Notes under the pieces: generated by a model
The model's database searches: none
Seen by the model: the letters and a program-made list of their open reading frames with translations, nothing else
Told to the model about the DNA's origin: nothing
Translations under genes and position numbers: made by a program
DNA from: Monocercomonoides exilis
Taxonomy: Eukaryota; Preaxostyla; Oxymonadida; Polymastigidae
Direction: 5' to 3'
NCBI GenBank assembly: GCA_001643675.2
Contig: LSRY02000035.1
Coordinates: 248,001-312,000, forward strand
Length of the DNA stretch: 64,000 nucleotides
Shown here: piece by piece, positions 21,712-34,420 of the stretch
Layout: each line of letters opens with the position of its first letter
How positions within the stretch are numbered: position 1 is the stretch's first letter

Positions 21712-23741
21712 CTTGAATGCTCAATTCATTTCCGTTCATTTCATCTCATCTCAAAAAGGAAGAAAATAAGAGGAGGAGGAAGAGGAAGAAGAAAGGCAAA
21801 AAAAGGAATGGAATTTGATGAAAACAGAGATACAGAATAGTCTGATGGCAGAAAACGAATAAACGAAAAAATCGATGAAAAAAGAAGAGAAAAGAAATGA
21901 TTATATTCTGAAATGATTTCTTTGACTTGATGCGAAACGTATTCAACATGAAATGTGAAATTTTCATTCGTTTCAATTTATCACTTCTCCATCGTCTTCT
22001 TCTTTGGCTTCTTTATTTCATTAGACAGCACTCTCATCCCACTCACACATTCACATATAATCTATGTTCATTTTTTTGCAAATACTGTATGCCTTTAATT
22101 CTCCCTCTTCTCCCTCTTCCACTTTTCTTTTGTTAACACTCACTTCGTTTCAGTTGTTGCTCTTTCTGTGAGTTGTTTGTGTAATACTCTTTTCAATTCT
22201 TCTTCTTTTTCTGTTTTTTTGTGTGCATTTGAAAACAGAAATGCAGGAGTATGAAGAGGGAAAAGGCGGAAGGCTTTTACATTGAACATATCAACCATTT
22301 GCATCAATGTTGTGAATTCGTTTCCTTCATCTTTTCAATTCATTCTCAGCAAGCCAAAATGAAAGGTTTTAAATTTGAAGGAATGCATTGCATTTGTATT
22401 GGGATGTGAAAAAAAGGGGGGTTTGGAAGAATGAATTTTGAAGAATGAGCCCATGAGCAATTTGCAAAGCAAGTGAAAATGAAGAAAAATGGAGAGGAAA
22501 AGAACAATTTTGAACAGAGATTCAGGGAGATCAGTCAAGGAAAGAGAATAACAATGAAAAATGATTGATAAAAAAAGAAATATTTTTCAATGTGATAGCA
22601 AAGCAGATGAAGAGGAAAATACAATTGGAGTAGAACTTTTAGATGATATTGTGAGAAAAGAATGTGAGAGAGACATCTTCTCTTTCTCCACAAATAGGAA
22701 AATGCAGATTAAAACAGAAAAAGGAAGAGAAAGGAAGAGAAAGAGATGGAATTTGATTAAGATATTGAAGAATTGCATTTTGAGATGAAATGGATGAAAC
22801 AAGTGCTCTCGTGAAAAAATAAAGATGAAACAAAAGGAATGAAGAGAAAGGCGAAGAATGATGACAATAAAAAAGAAGAAAAGAATTTGGAGAAGAGAAT
22901 ATTCATTTCTGATTGAAAGATAAGAAGAAAAATGAGAAGATGATGACGAGAAATCAGACAATATTTTTTTGTTCTATCTCTCTTTCATTCCGAATTGTTG
23001 AATTAACTTATCACTTCTCCAAACTTGCTGATGTGTTTTTCTCATTCAATGAAGATGATTGAATTCAGAGACGAATTTTCTTTTTTGTTTCGATCAGCTT
23101 CACCCTTTCTCATCTCTTTTATCTCTTTCTTTCCTCTGAATTTGGAGCACCGAGATTGAAAAAATATTTTTGACACAATTTTAAAAATGAAAAAGAAACA
23201 GCGGAATCAACCGAGCTGAAATTCATCTTTTCTATCGGTAATATTTTCTCAGAGCCTTGATCCTCCAACAAATGCATTCACTTGATGCATTTCAATGTGA
23301 ACTGAAATTAAATTAGAAGAAGATGATGAAGCACAACCATAAAAAAGCACTAGTCCTGTAAACTCTCAATGTTTTTTTTCTCTCACTATATTCACGCTGG
23401 CTTTCCAATATTCTATTAACTTTATCTTTTTTGTTGATCTGCAATTCACTTCGATGATTATCTATTATTTTGTTCTGCTCATTGAGTTTGTTCAAATTTA
23501 GCGGAAATGAAAAAAATAAAATGTGTCGAGATTCAAGAATTGCAGAAAATCGTTTTTTGTGCAATCATTTCTCATGAAAGAGAGATATGCTTTCAATTTG
23601 AGAAAACAAGACAGCTTTCTTTCAAAAACAATCAGATTCCAATTTTGCGTTTGAAATTGAAACCATTCTTTTATGCAAAGAAATATCAAAAAAAAAAAAA
23701 GATAAGAAACATTTCTCAAAAATTCCAATCCATTTTTTTCT
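21712..23741. other. 2-kb intergenic region without a supported gene
   Basis: Purine-rich and AT-rich stretches, short ORFs on both strands, no consistent splice structure. The ORF 22561-22788 starts with ATG but has no family resemblance. Near 22771 there is a GAATTGCATTTTGAG word also seen in other spacers, possibly dispersed debris. Confidence 0.4.
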
Positions 23742-23866
23742 ATTGGTTTGATCAAATTGAATCAAAAGAGTTGCTTTTCTGGACTTAAACAGCCAATCAA
23801 AATTATTTGATTGTGCCCCCTATTACATTCCATTTAATAAAGCAAAAGCACTTTGCGTAGATACAG
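23742..23866 (+). promoter_or_regulatory. conserved upstream block of family member E
   Basis: GGTTTGATCAAATTGAATCA, then AGAGTTGCTTTTCTGGAC, TTAAACAGCCAATCAAAA (CCAAT box), CATTCCATTTAATAAAGC and AAAAGCACTTTGCG. About 120 bp aligns with the block upstream of copy C; the proximal end is about 105 bp before the ATG at 23971. Protein-coding flanks and spacers between other genes lack it. Confidence 0.6.
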
Positions 23867-23970
23867 TATTCTTAACCTTTAGAAAAATAACGAATGATGT
23901 TTGCATTTGTGGATTATTCTGTGAATTTTGATGATTCACTCATATAAATTGTGTTATTATGATTTTCAGA

Positions 23971-25426
23971 ATGGATGCATGCGGAAACGTTGAGCGTAAA
24001 AAAGAGATTCAAGAAATGCCTCTTTTTGACAAGTTTTCAAGTTTGCTCATTTTATCTATTTTTTTTTTTTTGAAATGGCAAGTTCTTTTTTTTTTTTTAT
24101 TAAATTGAAATTTTTTGAAGAATTGCTTTTTGAGCTGGGAAATTACAATGAAGATGAGCAGAAAGTCAAAATTGAAGAAATGCATAAATTGATTGCGAAA
24201 ATGAATAAAAAAGAATTGGACTGTGCTTTTTCGAAAGAGACATTCAACAAGATTAACAAAATGATTGAAGAAGACAAATTATCATTCGAAAACACTTTTT
24301 TGTTTTTAAGACAGGCGGGACATTTTAAAGAATTAAATAATTTCAAGTTTTATTCTTTTGATGAATCGCAATTGAATAAAAGAATTCGAAAGATGATTGT
24401 TGATGAAGAGAAGAAAAAAGAAGAAGTGAATGAAAAATTTCTTGTTGATTTGTGCGAATGCTATTTGTTACACAAAGATTGTTATATTTCAGAAAAGCTA
24501 CAAAATATTTGTATTCCTCGTCACCTGAAAATTGCATTGGACAAAGAAGAAAGCGAAAAAGCACAAAAGGAGAAAGAAACAGCTTTAATTGCTTTGAGCA
24601 ACATTGACAAACATCAGGTATCCGTGTTATTTTTTATTAAAATGTCAATCGCGTTTATTGATGATAACTCTATTTTGAAAAATAGGAAATAAATAAAAAA
24701 CTGTATCAAAACGGTGCGATAGAAATCATCAGACATCATCAAGAACACCACAACTTGACAAGACTTGCATATCAGTCAATTTGGCAGTTTTATACAAACA
24801 GGCAGCACAAAGAAAGAGAGTTGGAAGAAATAATTGTGAATGAGGTTCATTTTTTTAGAGAAGCATCAAGAGAAATGGAAGAGCTGGCAAAGTGTGTTGA
24901 TTGGAGGAAGACTGAAAAGGTATTGGAGAAGACGAAAGAAGTGCAGATAATATTGAAATGGATTCAAATGATCAAACGATTGACATGGAATGCCCGCACA
25001 TGGAAGGATGAATTCTCTGAGCTGATATGTTGCAATGTCTGTCTCAGCAGAGCAGCAAGAGAGAACGAAAGCGAAATATTCGAGGAATGTTCTTCTCTGC
25101 TTTTGGATATTACACGAATGAAAAATGTTGATGTTGATTGCTTGCTGAAGAAAGGAGTCATTGACCTGTTTTTGGAGGAATTTCTGCAGCCAACATTGAA
25201 CAAGGGTGTGGCGTATCAAAGCTTGGATTTTTTTCCTGAACTTTTCGGAAAATTGAAAAAAAAGGTGAACAATGAAAGAAGCAATGAAGAAAGAGAAACA
25301 ACGAAATTGGAGATATATGAAAAGATGGAAGAAGATGGGTTTGAAGATATCATTATAAGCTTAGGTGAAATTCTTTCTTTTTTAGGTTATAATAACTCTG
25401 TTTATTTTTCAACGGTTTTGGAGTGA
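23971..25426 (+). CDS. three-exon helical family member E, apparently intact
   Basis: Exons: 23971-24040 (70 nt), 24121-24617 (497 nt) and 24686-25426; donors GTTTGC and GTATCC, phases 1 and 0. The spliced frame is open for 435 residues from MDACGNVERKKEI. Across intron 1 it reads DKFSKLLFELGNYNEDEQ, which fixes the junction by comparison with copies C and F. Exon 2 has MIEEDKLSFENTFLFLRQAG, KEEVNEKFLVDLCECYL and KAQKEKETALIALSNI. Exon 3 has HHNLTRLAYQSIWQFY, VNEVHFFREASREMEELAKC, DWRKTEK and KMEEDGFEDII. The C-terminus (FSTVLE) differs from the usual SDYxVNV ending. No signal peptide or membrane segment. Function unknown. Confidence 0.75.
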
Positions 25427-25714
25427 AAATGTAAATGTTTGAATAAATGAAACTTTTTGACTTTCTAATGCCAAAAATCTTTTTTTCTTTATTTTTCGCC
25501 TTGCAAAATAAAATCTATCATTTGAAGAATATGAAAAGTTCTTTATTTTCAATAAAAAAAAAAAAAGGTAGAATTCTCTTTTCATATATTACGAGAAAAA
25601 ATTCAATTCGTATTCTCAGCGAATGAAAACAGTAATCACAATTGAAACAATAACTTATTCCACAAGAATTTAAAGATACCCATAATTATTTTTCAAGTTT
25701 TCAGTTTTTAGAAA

Positions 25715-27785
25715 ATGGATGTGGCGAGCTTCACCGAACAGTCCATGTGGGAGCCACAGCAGCATGTTTGCTAATAATATAAGTTCAATGCATTAACAGA
25801 GTATCTGCTTTATTTTGTGGATGTGGCGCGTGGTTGTGCTCTATTTTTTATTCAATTTGTGTTTTCAGTCATTTTTGAAAAGGAAATTGGGAACAATGGA
25901 AAGCGCAACATTGCCCATAAGTGTATTAGATTTTTGCATGTCGAGCACTGCAAGGAGTGGAGACAGATCATCGGGCCCCTTTGGGTGGAGCTGGATGAAT
26001 AGAAACAGCGAAATTTTGAGCTGTGCGTCTCAAAACTTTAAGATGGGACAAGGAGACCATAGGAGCAAGCTTGCATTTGAACCAGGCAGCGATGCAATTG
26101 GTCACAGTTTCAGAGGGTCAGAAACATTATGTTCTGAAAGGATTTCTCTGGAAGAAAAAGATTTGAGGAAGAGCTCGGAGCGTGCAGGAGGAATTCTGCA
26201 AATCGAAGAGGATGCAGCAGATAAAACTCTCTATTTGAAAGAAAGGATAGGAACAGGATATGAAGATGTGAGATATTGGAAAAGCAGAGAAATGGAGATG
26301 GATCTATCTGGAAGGAAGGAGGAGGATATGAGAGAGGCAGGGAGGTTGGAAATGGTGAAGCGATGGGAAAGAGAAGACATGAATTTGAAAAAGAGAGAGG
26401 ATGAAGTGAGCATGGAAGATGAAACAGATATGGATGAGGTGGAGAATGAAAAGAGATTGAGAAATGATGATGAATTTAAAGGAGTCTGCTCAAGGAAGAG
26501 AAGAATGAAGGAAATAAGAGAGAAAGAACGGAACGCAGTGAACCGGAAGCAGATCAAGGAGGCAAAGTTGTTTGCAAGAGTATTTGGGGTGTGGGTTAGG
26601 AAGGAGTGGGTGGGAGAGGAAGAAGCAGAAATGTGGGATTTGGCGGAAAGAGAAATGAGAGAAAAGATGGGTTTGGAGTGTGAAGAGAGTGCAGAAGAGA
26701 ACGAGGAGAGTGAAAAGACGGAAATGGACGAGAGAGAGATGGGGAAATGGATTGGGATGGAAAAGAAGAAGAAATTGAAAAAGAAAAGTTGGGAAAGAGA
26801 GGAAAAAACAGGAGAAAAAGAAGAGAAAGAAGAAAAGGAAGAAAGCAGAAAAGAAAGATTGGAGTTGGCGAAGGGGGAAATTGAAAAGGAGGTGGATGAG
26901 AGGCATGAGGAAGTGAAATTATTTGAAAGGGAGCTGCAATGGAGTGCAGGTTCAGGGGTAAGGAATGGTGAGAGGAGTTGCCGATGCGAACTATTTGAGA
27001 GAGAGAGTTATTTTAGAGGGGCAATGCAATGGAGTTGCTTGGGATGGGGACTGTACGCACCTAGTTGTAAGGAGGGCAGTAAGTTGATGTGTAGAGATGG
27101 AAAGGGAATTTCACGTGTGACAGACGAGAGAGGAAAAGAAGAGGATTCTTTTGAGAAGAATATACATTTGGACAGAAAAACAATCGAGATGCCAAGTGTG
27201 AAAGGACAAGAAGAAACAGAATTCGATAAGTTGACATGGGATAGATGGAAAGACGGATGGGTGCAAAGAGAGAAAAGAGGAGAAAGAGAAGAGAAAGAGG
27301 GTGGGGAAAGGGCTTTGCAAAGCGAAAGGGGAAGAGGCAGAGATTTGATTATTCGAGATTTTGAGGATCCGTTTGGAAAAGAGGGAGTGAGAGGCGGTGC
27401 AGGTGATAGAAATGAAGAATGTGAGAGTGTGATAAAGAGTCTGGGGCTGCATGGATTGGAGCAGACGGGCATGAATACGGGTCGCTGGGATCACGGAAGA
27501 AGAGGGTATGCTGTGGATGAATGTGAAATGCTCAAACGGTATGTGTTTTCGTTGCATGAGGTGAAGTATATTCGGAGGCTTCGGCGGAGGGGAATTGATC
27601 CAGGGGATGTGATGAGCTTTGAGAAACATTTGGTTGAGGAAATGAAGAAGGTGGAGCCTGTTGTTGCATGGCTTGTGTGCAGTAGGGGAGCTGGAAGGCA
27701 GAAAGGGAGAAAGGCGATAAGTGAAGAAAATAAAGAGAAAACGAAGTTGGTTGGGATCAGCATGGCGGCTGCCAGAATTGGCTGA
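25715..27785 (+). CDS. unrecognised highly charged protein, two exons
   Basis: I do not recognise this gene. The proposed first exon 25715-25765 (MDVASFTEQSMWEPQQH) splices at GTTTGC to an acceptor TTTTCAG at 25868, giving exon 25869-27785 (SFLKRKLGTMES...) in phase 0; the long open frame of 639 codons supports coding. An alternative start is the ATG at 25896 without splicing. Residues about 130-380 are dominated by Glu/Lys/Arg, probably extended helix. A basic patch (CSRKRRMKEIREKERNAVNR) could be a nuclear signal. The C-terminal 70 residues are less biased (KRYVFSLHEVKYIRRL, GIDPGDVMSFEKHLVEEM, VVAWLVCSRGAGRQKGRK) and are the best query for homology. Internal repeats are not evident. Confidence 0.65.
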
Positions 27786-28540
27786 ACGTGAATGAGAATG
27801 AAACGTGCATTACTGAAAAATAAAAACTTCTTTTCTGTTTTACTGCATTCTGGATGTTTCATATTTTAAATTTTATTTTCCGAATTTTTGATTAATTTTT
27901 TTTCACCAAATAATTGATTCAGAAGCTAAAATACAAATGATCAGGAAAATCCAATTTGATAGTTTAAAAAACAAGTTGCTTTGGGTCAGTCATTTATCAA
28001 ACACGCGTTTCAATTGGATCCAAAACATTTTCTGTACTCAACGTACACTTATTTATAAAATCATTATTGGAAACTTTTAAAATTTTTTCTGTCACTTTTC
28101 TGAAAATGTTATTTTATTTTATTTTTTTTTTTTTTGGATTCATTTTTTTTTCGAAAAATGCACAATTTTAATAATTTTGAATAAGAAGTTAACCAAAATC
28201 GAATAATTAGTTTCTTAATTTTGTTAAATTAATTGTGTGGAAATACAATTGTAGGTTGTAAATTTAAATTTTCAATGATTATCTCAAATCAATAACGATT
28301 GATTCAAATAACAAATGCTTTATTCTGATTATATCTGTTTGATAATGCAAAACGAAACCTCAAATATCAACTCTTTCCCATTTTAATTTTTAAAAAATTT
28401 TGTTATATATTTTTGAGCAATAGGAACAGTTATTTGCTCAAACTTACAGAAATAAATGTGTGATAATTCTATATGTGTATTTAGATGTTGCGATGATTTC
28501 GTTGAATGTTTATATACCCAGAGTTATTTGCTTTGAATAT
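27786..28540. other. AT-rich intergenic spacer
   Basis: About 755 bp between two plus-strand genes with poly-T/poly-A runs. It must hold the 3' end of the upstream gene and the promoter of gene G, but no specific motif is defensible. Confidence 0.5.
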
Positions 28541-30188
28541 ATGTCGGAAAATGAAAGTGATGAGCGTGAATTGCTGTTAAACCTACTGTTTGCGATGCTT
28601 ATCCAATTTTCACATATATTCTATTTATTTCATTATCAATGAATACTTCAATGTTTTCTTCTCTCTTTTTTTGTTGGTGAAAATTCACTTTTTCTGCACG
28701 AAGCAAAAAGGTGAAAGGCTGCTATAGTGATACAAATCCTTCATCAAAAAGAAAATTGTATTTGCAACTTGTGGAATATTGTAAAAAGTGGAAGATGAAT
28801 GTCGAAGCGCAGAATCTGCTTTTGGACACATTTTTTGAACTTAGTAAACATTCGTTTTCCTTGGAGGAGATAAATGCAATTCTTGAAGCAGCAAATGAAC
28901 TTGTGGAGATGCAAGAGGAGCATGCGTTTCAAACAATTGCGGAGGCTTTGAGTGCAATTGGTTTGTTTGAACCTTTTTGTTAACGGTTTATTTATTGAGT
29001 TGATTTGTAAACATGAAAATTGTGTTTTCCCAAGCTGAAAACGAAATAAAATCTAACAACGTGGAAAGTAATTTGGAAAAACTTGCTGAAATTAATCTCA
29101 GATTGCTCAGGTTCGCAACACGTTACATCTAGCATTCTTAAAGAAAAAAAATTTTTTTTTGTTTTTATTTGTTTTGATTTAGATCGACATGCAAAGAAGA
29201 AATCATGATAACTTTACTGAAGAATTTTCTGCTGCTGTCCATTTCAGCTTCTCCGTTGAAGATTGTTGGCGATGGATCGTTGTTCGATGTGGTGAAGGAA
29301 GTGATGATGGAGCATGGGAATGATGCGATCTCTGCCACAATTGGTGAAATGTGCCTCAATTTTGTGGAGAGGGATGAGACAGGAGTGGTCGGCGAGATGA
29401 TTATTGGAAGAGAGCTGATACGACTTGCGGTCAAGAAAGCGTTTGAAGCAGGAGAAGTCAAAAGAAGCCGGGAAAGAGACAGTGATGGAGCAATGGCAGA
29501 AGATGAAAAGGAGAACAAAGAAGAAGAAGAGGAGGAGACCTTTGCAGCAGCTGGGTGGAGCAAGTGGAAGAAGCTCGCTTTGATAATTTTTGAGCGGTTT
29601 GCTCCAAAGGATGAGAGAGACATGAGTTCAAAGTCGCCTTTTTGCCAAAGGAAGGATGGAAAGAGCATCAAAAAAGGCAAATCACGGAAAGAAAGTGAGC
29701 TTTCTCCAGAGACTTCTTCTTCTTCTTCTTCTTCTTTATTCAATTCATCAAATACTAATAAAAGCAACGATGACGATGATGATGATGACGATGATGATGA
29801 CGATGATGATGATGATAATGTTCCCGAAGAGCAGCCACAACCGAACCAAGTGCATGTCATATCGATTCACATGCGAATTCTGCTGCAGTGTCTTTGTGTG
29901 GCTGACGATGAGATCAAAAATGCTGTCTGTGCTGTTCTCGCAAAGCTGCTGGGCGTTGCGGGTGAAGGAGATGAAGACGCAGAAGAGGGGAAGAAAGGAA
30001 AAATTTGCGATGGAAAAGAAAGAGAAAGAGAAGGAGAAAGAGAGGATGATAGTGATAGAGTTTATAAAGTGAAGGGAAAAGCACTTAATCACACGCAAGT
30101 CCAATCAAAGACTGCAAAAGGAAGCAAGACGAATAAGTCACAAAAGGGCAGAGAATCCAAAGAAGAGGAGGAAAAGAGGAGGACTGAA

Positions 30189-30220
<32 letters not shown>

Positions 30221-33200
30221 AGAGAAAGCACACAAAATAAGAGAAGCAGAGCGGACAGCAAAGGAGAAAGAAAGCGAAGAAATGAGAATTCGAAGTCTGT
30301 TTTTCAGTGAAAGTGGGATTGAGTGTGTTTGTGGAGAGATTCAAAAGATGTTGAAGAGACAATTTGCAAAAGAAGATGATGAGTGCAAATCTCATTCAAA
30401 TGATGTGCCATTGAAGCCATCGAAATCTGGTGGATTCTCACTTTTCAATTCTTCATTATCATCATCCTCTTCTTCTTCCTCTTCTTCCTCATCCTCTTCT
30501 TCTTCTTCTTCTATTCCCCCCAATCCTTTTGATATCTCCAAAGAAGACATCGTCTTGCTTCATTCATTCCTCTCCATTCTGTTGAATTGTCTGCCACATT
30601 TTTCTCTTCCGAAGCAAGTGACAGACATCTCCCAGATAATCGTTCAGCTGCTTTTGTGTTCGCAGAAGGAGAATGAAAAATCAAAAAAAAAGCAGTTTTT
30701 GGATGAGGTTGTAAGATTCATCAGTCAAATGAACAGCGTTGCAAAGAATAATCGTATGCTGATATGGAACAAATGAGAATTTTATTTCAAAAAATAAATA
30801 TGAAAAGAGGAAATTTTAATATAATGTCGCATTTTTTTGTTGAGTTTTTGCGAATTGTTATACATAAAAAATTCAGAAAGTCTTATTTGTTTAATCGAAT
30901 ATACAAATTTTCATTCAAAATTTATTTATTTATTTAATTTAATTATTATTTTCCTCTTTCTCTGTAAATAGCCATGCTTCATCCATTGTTCATCACAGCA
31001 TTCAGCAACGATGCTCTCCTGTCTCAAATTGTCAGCTTTCTCGATTCCTCTTCTGCTCCTCTTCGCTTCTGCCTCTTCTCCTTCATAAGCACTCTTGCTG
31101 CAATGAAGATTGCTATCCAAAACGACGAGGTTCCAATTGATGCTTCACAGCAAAAAGTGGCTGATGGCTCTTCTTCTTCTTCTTCCTCTTCCTCTTCCTC
31201 TTCTTCAACATCTTCCTCTGCTTTTTCTTCTCTATCGCAGAATTCAGAGCCAATCATTCTCCAGCTTATTGTTGATCCTCCAAAACCAAAAACTTCACCG
31301 AGTGTATCTTCTTCTTCTTCTTCTTCTTCTTCTTCTTCTACTTTTTCTTTATCTTCTTCCTCGTTTTCTTCCTCTTCATCTGCTTTTCCATCTTCTTTTT
31401 TGCCCACACTTTCTCCTCCTCCTCTCTCACCTCCTCTTTCACCTCCTCTTTCACCTCCTCCTCTGTCTCTGACTCCTCCTCCTTCTTTGTCTCTTTCTTC
31501 TTTTATGCAACCAATTCCATTTGGCTCTGAAATGAAGCCGTTTGCTGTTGATCCTTTGATCTCTTCATCTTCTTTGTCATTTTCTTCTTCTTCTTCTTCT
31601 TCTTCTTCTTCTTCGAAGCTAACTGAGCCAACTGAATCTTCAGTAGAAAAGCCCTCTTTCTCCATCTCAAATGTCTCACAATCAGTCATCACTCTTCTTC
31701 CTTCTCTTGCCAATGTGAATATTCTCCCTGTGTCTGTCAATGCAGCTGTCTCTGCTGATTCTCCACCTTCCCTTGCTTCGGATGCCTTGAATGTCATCGC
31801 ATATGTCCTCCGCTGGAAGCCTGCCCTGTGCGCTGCAGTGAGAGACGAGCACTTGCTGAATGCTCTGTTTGGAACACTGAGGAACTGGGAGAAGGGGATT
31901 GTGAGAGAAAAAAAGGCAGACGCAAAAGGAGAAGAAAGCAAGCACAGAAACAAGAAGAAGCAGATTAAGAGCGAAGAAAACGAAGAGGAATGGCAGGAAG
32001 AGGAAAACGAGAAGGAAAAGGAAAAAATACCTTTTGATCAGCTTTTCAGTGCGTCGCTGCGTCTTCTCAGGCTTCTGATAGGAATTGATCCGACAGTCAA
32101 TTGTCGCTTCTCTATGGAAGATCTGATGTCTTCGATCAAGCAGGAAATGCAGAGAGCAGACTATTCAGACGAGATTGTTGGGTGTGCATTCACGTTGATT
32201 GATGCGTTGCTGGTGTCGGGCAGGCAGAAGGAGATCAAAAAGGAGATGGAGAAGCTGGAAGGGAGGAAGCTGTTCGTGAAGTGGGTGAATGAGAAGAGGA
32301 AATCAGACATGAAAGTGGAGGATGTGCTGCAGTATGGGAGGTTGTGCATGCATGTGGTGCAGATGTGGGCGATGCAGAACACAAAATTGAACAATGTACA
32401 GCGGAAAAGTGCGACTCTGTTTCTTTTGCGAGGCGGGAGAGCTATTCCTTTGCGCGGTGTGAAGATGGCGCTGGAGCTTATTGAGACGGTGAGTGTAAGT
32501 GTGGCAGAAGAAGAGCTTAATCCTCAGGTCAAATTGGCTTCAACGCTTCTGTCGCTGATAGACACGGCTTCTTCTTCTGCTTCGACTTCTGCTGCTTCTT
32601 CAGCCACTGCAGCTGATGTGAAAGCGAAGTGCATTGAGACACTGGAAAATGTGCTCATGCGCTTCTACAATGCAAGCCATGAGCGGTTTCCGCAATTCTT
32701 TTCGCGGCTGCTGCAGAAGGAAGAGATGAGGATGCTTAAAGTGTTTACGAATGCTAAGCTGCTGGACAGGATCTTTATGTTGATTATGCTATTCATAAAT
32801 CCAAAATTTGGGATGGCAAAAGAGGTGCTGCACATTGTTGCTTTTCTCCTCAAAAGTGAGTTGAAAGGAGAGGAAACCTCTTCCAACAGAAAGAATGAAC
32901 AGATCGGCTCTTCTGTGAATCCGATCTTTTACCAGAGGAACATTTCCAGCGTATGTGAGCCAAAGAATCCAGCTTCTTCTTCGATAATGCACCGATTAAT
33001 GTCGAGTGACTTTATCTCGCCCTTGCGTCCGTATGTGACAGGAGAATGCGAAAGAAATGCAGATGTGTTTTATGTGCTGAATGTGATGGCGATGCAAGGT
33101 GTATCGATTGGGATGTTTCCACTCTGCAACAGCCTGCATGATTTGTTTTTTGAGAATGGCATTGGTACAGATGAGTTCCGAAAGAGCGATGTTCCGTTCA

Positions 33201-34420
33201 GCTTTATTTTGAGTGCTGGATATGATGATTATGTCATTTCTCCTCTTCAAATTGCACACATATTCAGGGACATATTTCATCCTCTGGATGAGTTGGATCT
33301 GATCTGCAATTTGACAGCGCTGTGCTGTGCTTTGGAGATGGGTGCGTGAATGATTGGATGTTGTGAGAGATAACAATGAGAGTGTTAGAAAATTTTTTGT
33401 TCACATTTTCAATTTTTATTTCGTGAATTGATAAATATTTCTTTCTTTCTTTCTTTCTTTCTTTTTCTTTCTTTTTCTTTCTTTTTCTTTTCTTTCTTTT
33501 TTTTTTTAACTGTTCACATTCTATTTTTTTTTTTAAATGAATATTTTCCTCTAATTCTTAACAATTCTCCAGGCGATAATTTCCGCATGTCAAGCCCACT
33601 TGAATATGGCGTGCTTGATTTGATTGAACAACAGTTTGGCTTTTCGTTCTCATGGACTCTAGATCCAGTTTTTGTCGATGCTTGGAGTAAGAAGCGCAGA
33701 AATATCCCTGCACCAAAAGTTGTGCCGAAAGTTACTAAGCTTCCCTCAATACCTGTTCTGCGCTGCATTTTGCGTCTTATTCATTCAGTCTTTTGCGGAT
33801 ATGATGTTATTGAACACAGAGACTTCAGAGAGAAATGTGCATATTTCCTTATTGCATTAGCCCCGCCTTTATTGGAACTTAATCTGACAACTGATGTGGA
33901 TATCAATGAGCTTGAGGATGACAAAGCATTTTTACTTCCAGAGTTTAATTCGAATATTCAGCGCAGATTTGATGAAGCCACTCAGATGCTGTACAGCTGT
34001 GCTTGTGCAAGTGTCTTGCGCAGTCCTCTAATGCTCCTTTCGTTTTACCTGCGCCGTCCGCTTTTCAAACGTTGTTTGCTTCCGTCAAGATGCCAGTCAG
34101 CGCTGTGGGTGAGGTCAATTTTCAATCTTGATGAATGCGATAAATACGTAGCAAAGGGAAGAAATGATGTGGCCGTTCCGTATCCAGAGTATATTTCTAT
34201 ACTTCTTTCAGCAGCAATGCTCGCATGCGGCTTCTATGCGAGAAGATTATCAAAATCAATTCTGAAAGTGCTTTCAATGATTTCGTTGGAACCAAGTTCG
34301 CTAAAGCTTGGAGAAGAAGAGGGTCTGAGTGATGTTTTTCTTGCTCTTTATTGCGCTTCTGATTATTACAAGTTCGACAGTACAGCTCATAAACAAGGGT
34401 TGATTTTTGACTTTCTATAG
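28541..34420 (+). CDS. large helical-repeat-like protein G (paralog of H)
   Basis: Six exons: 28541-28587, 28704-28960, 29035-29110, 29183-30753, 30972-33341 and 33573-34420. They join in frame to 1722 residues starting MSENESDERELLLNLL. Leu-rich helical blocks (LLDTFFELSKHSFSLEEIN, HMRILLQCLCVADDEIKNAV, RKSATLFLLRGGRAIP) resemble an armadillo/HEAT-type solenoid but match no family I can name. Long low-complexity inserts interrupt them: Glu/Lys, an Asp run (29770-29818), Ser runs (30440-30510, 31170-31210, 31560-31620) and a Pro/Ser stretch (31410-31500). Gene H at 55.2 kb is a paralog: blocks align in the same order and introns lie at matching positions. The last exon (PLEYGVLDLIEQQFGFSF... 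to FDFL) lacks inserts. Intron 5 (231 nt) contains a (TTTC)n tract at 33441-33500. Function unknown. Confidence 0.75.

Noticed and set aside
31024-31953. Long minus-strand Glu-rich ORF
   Set aside because: Mirror of Ser-rich inserts in gene G, whose frame and introns are supported by its paralog H.
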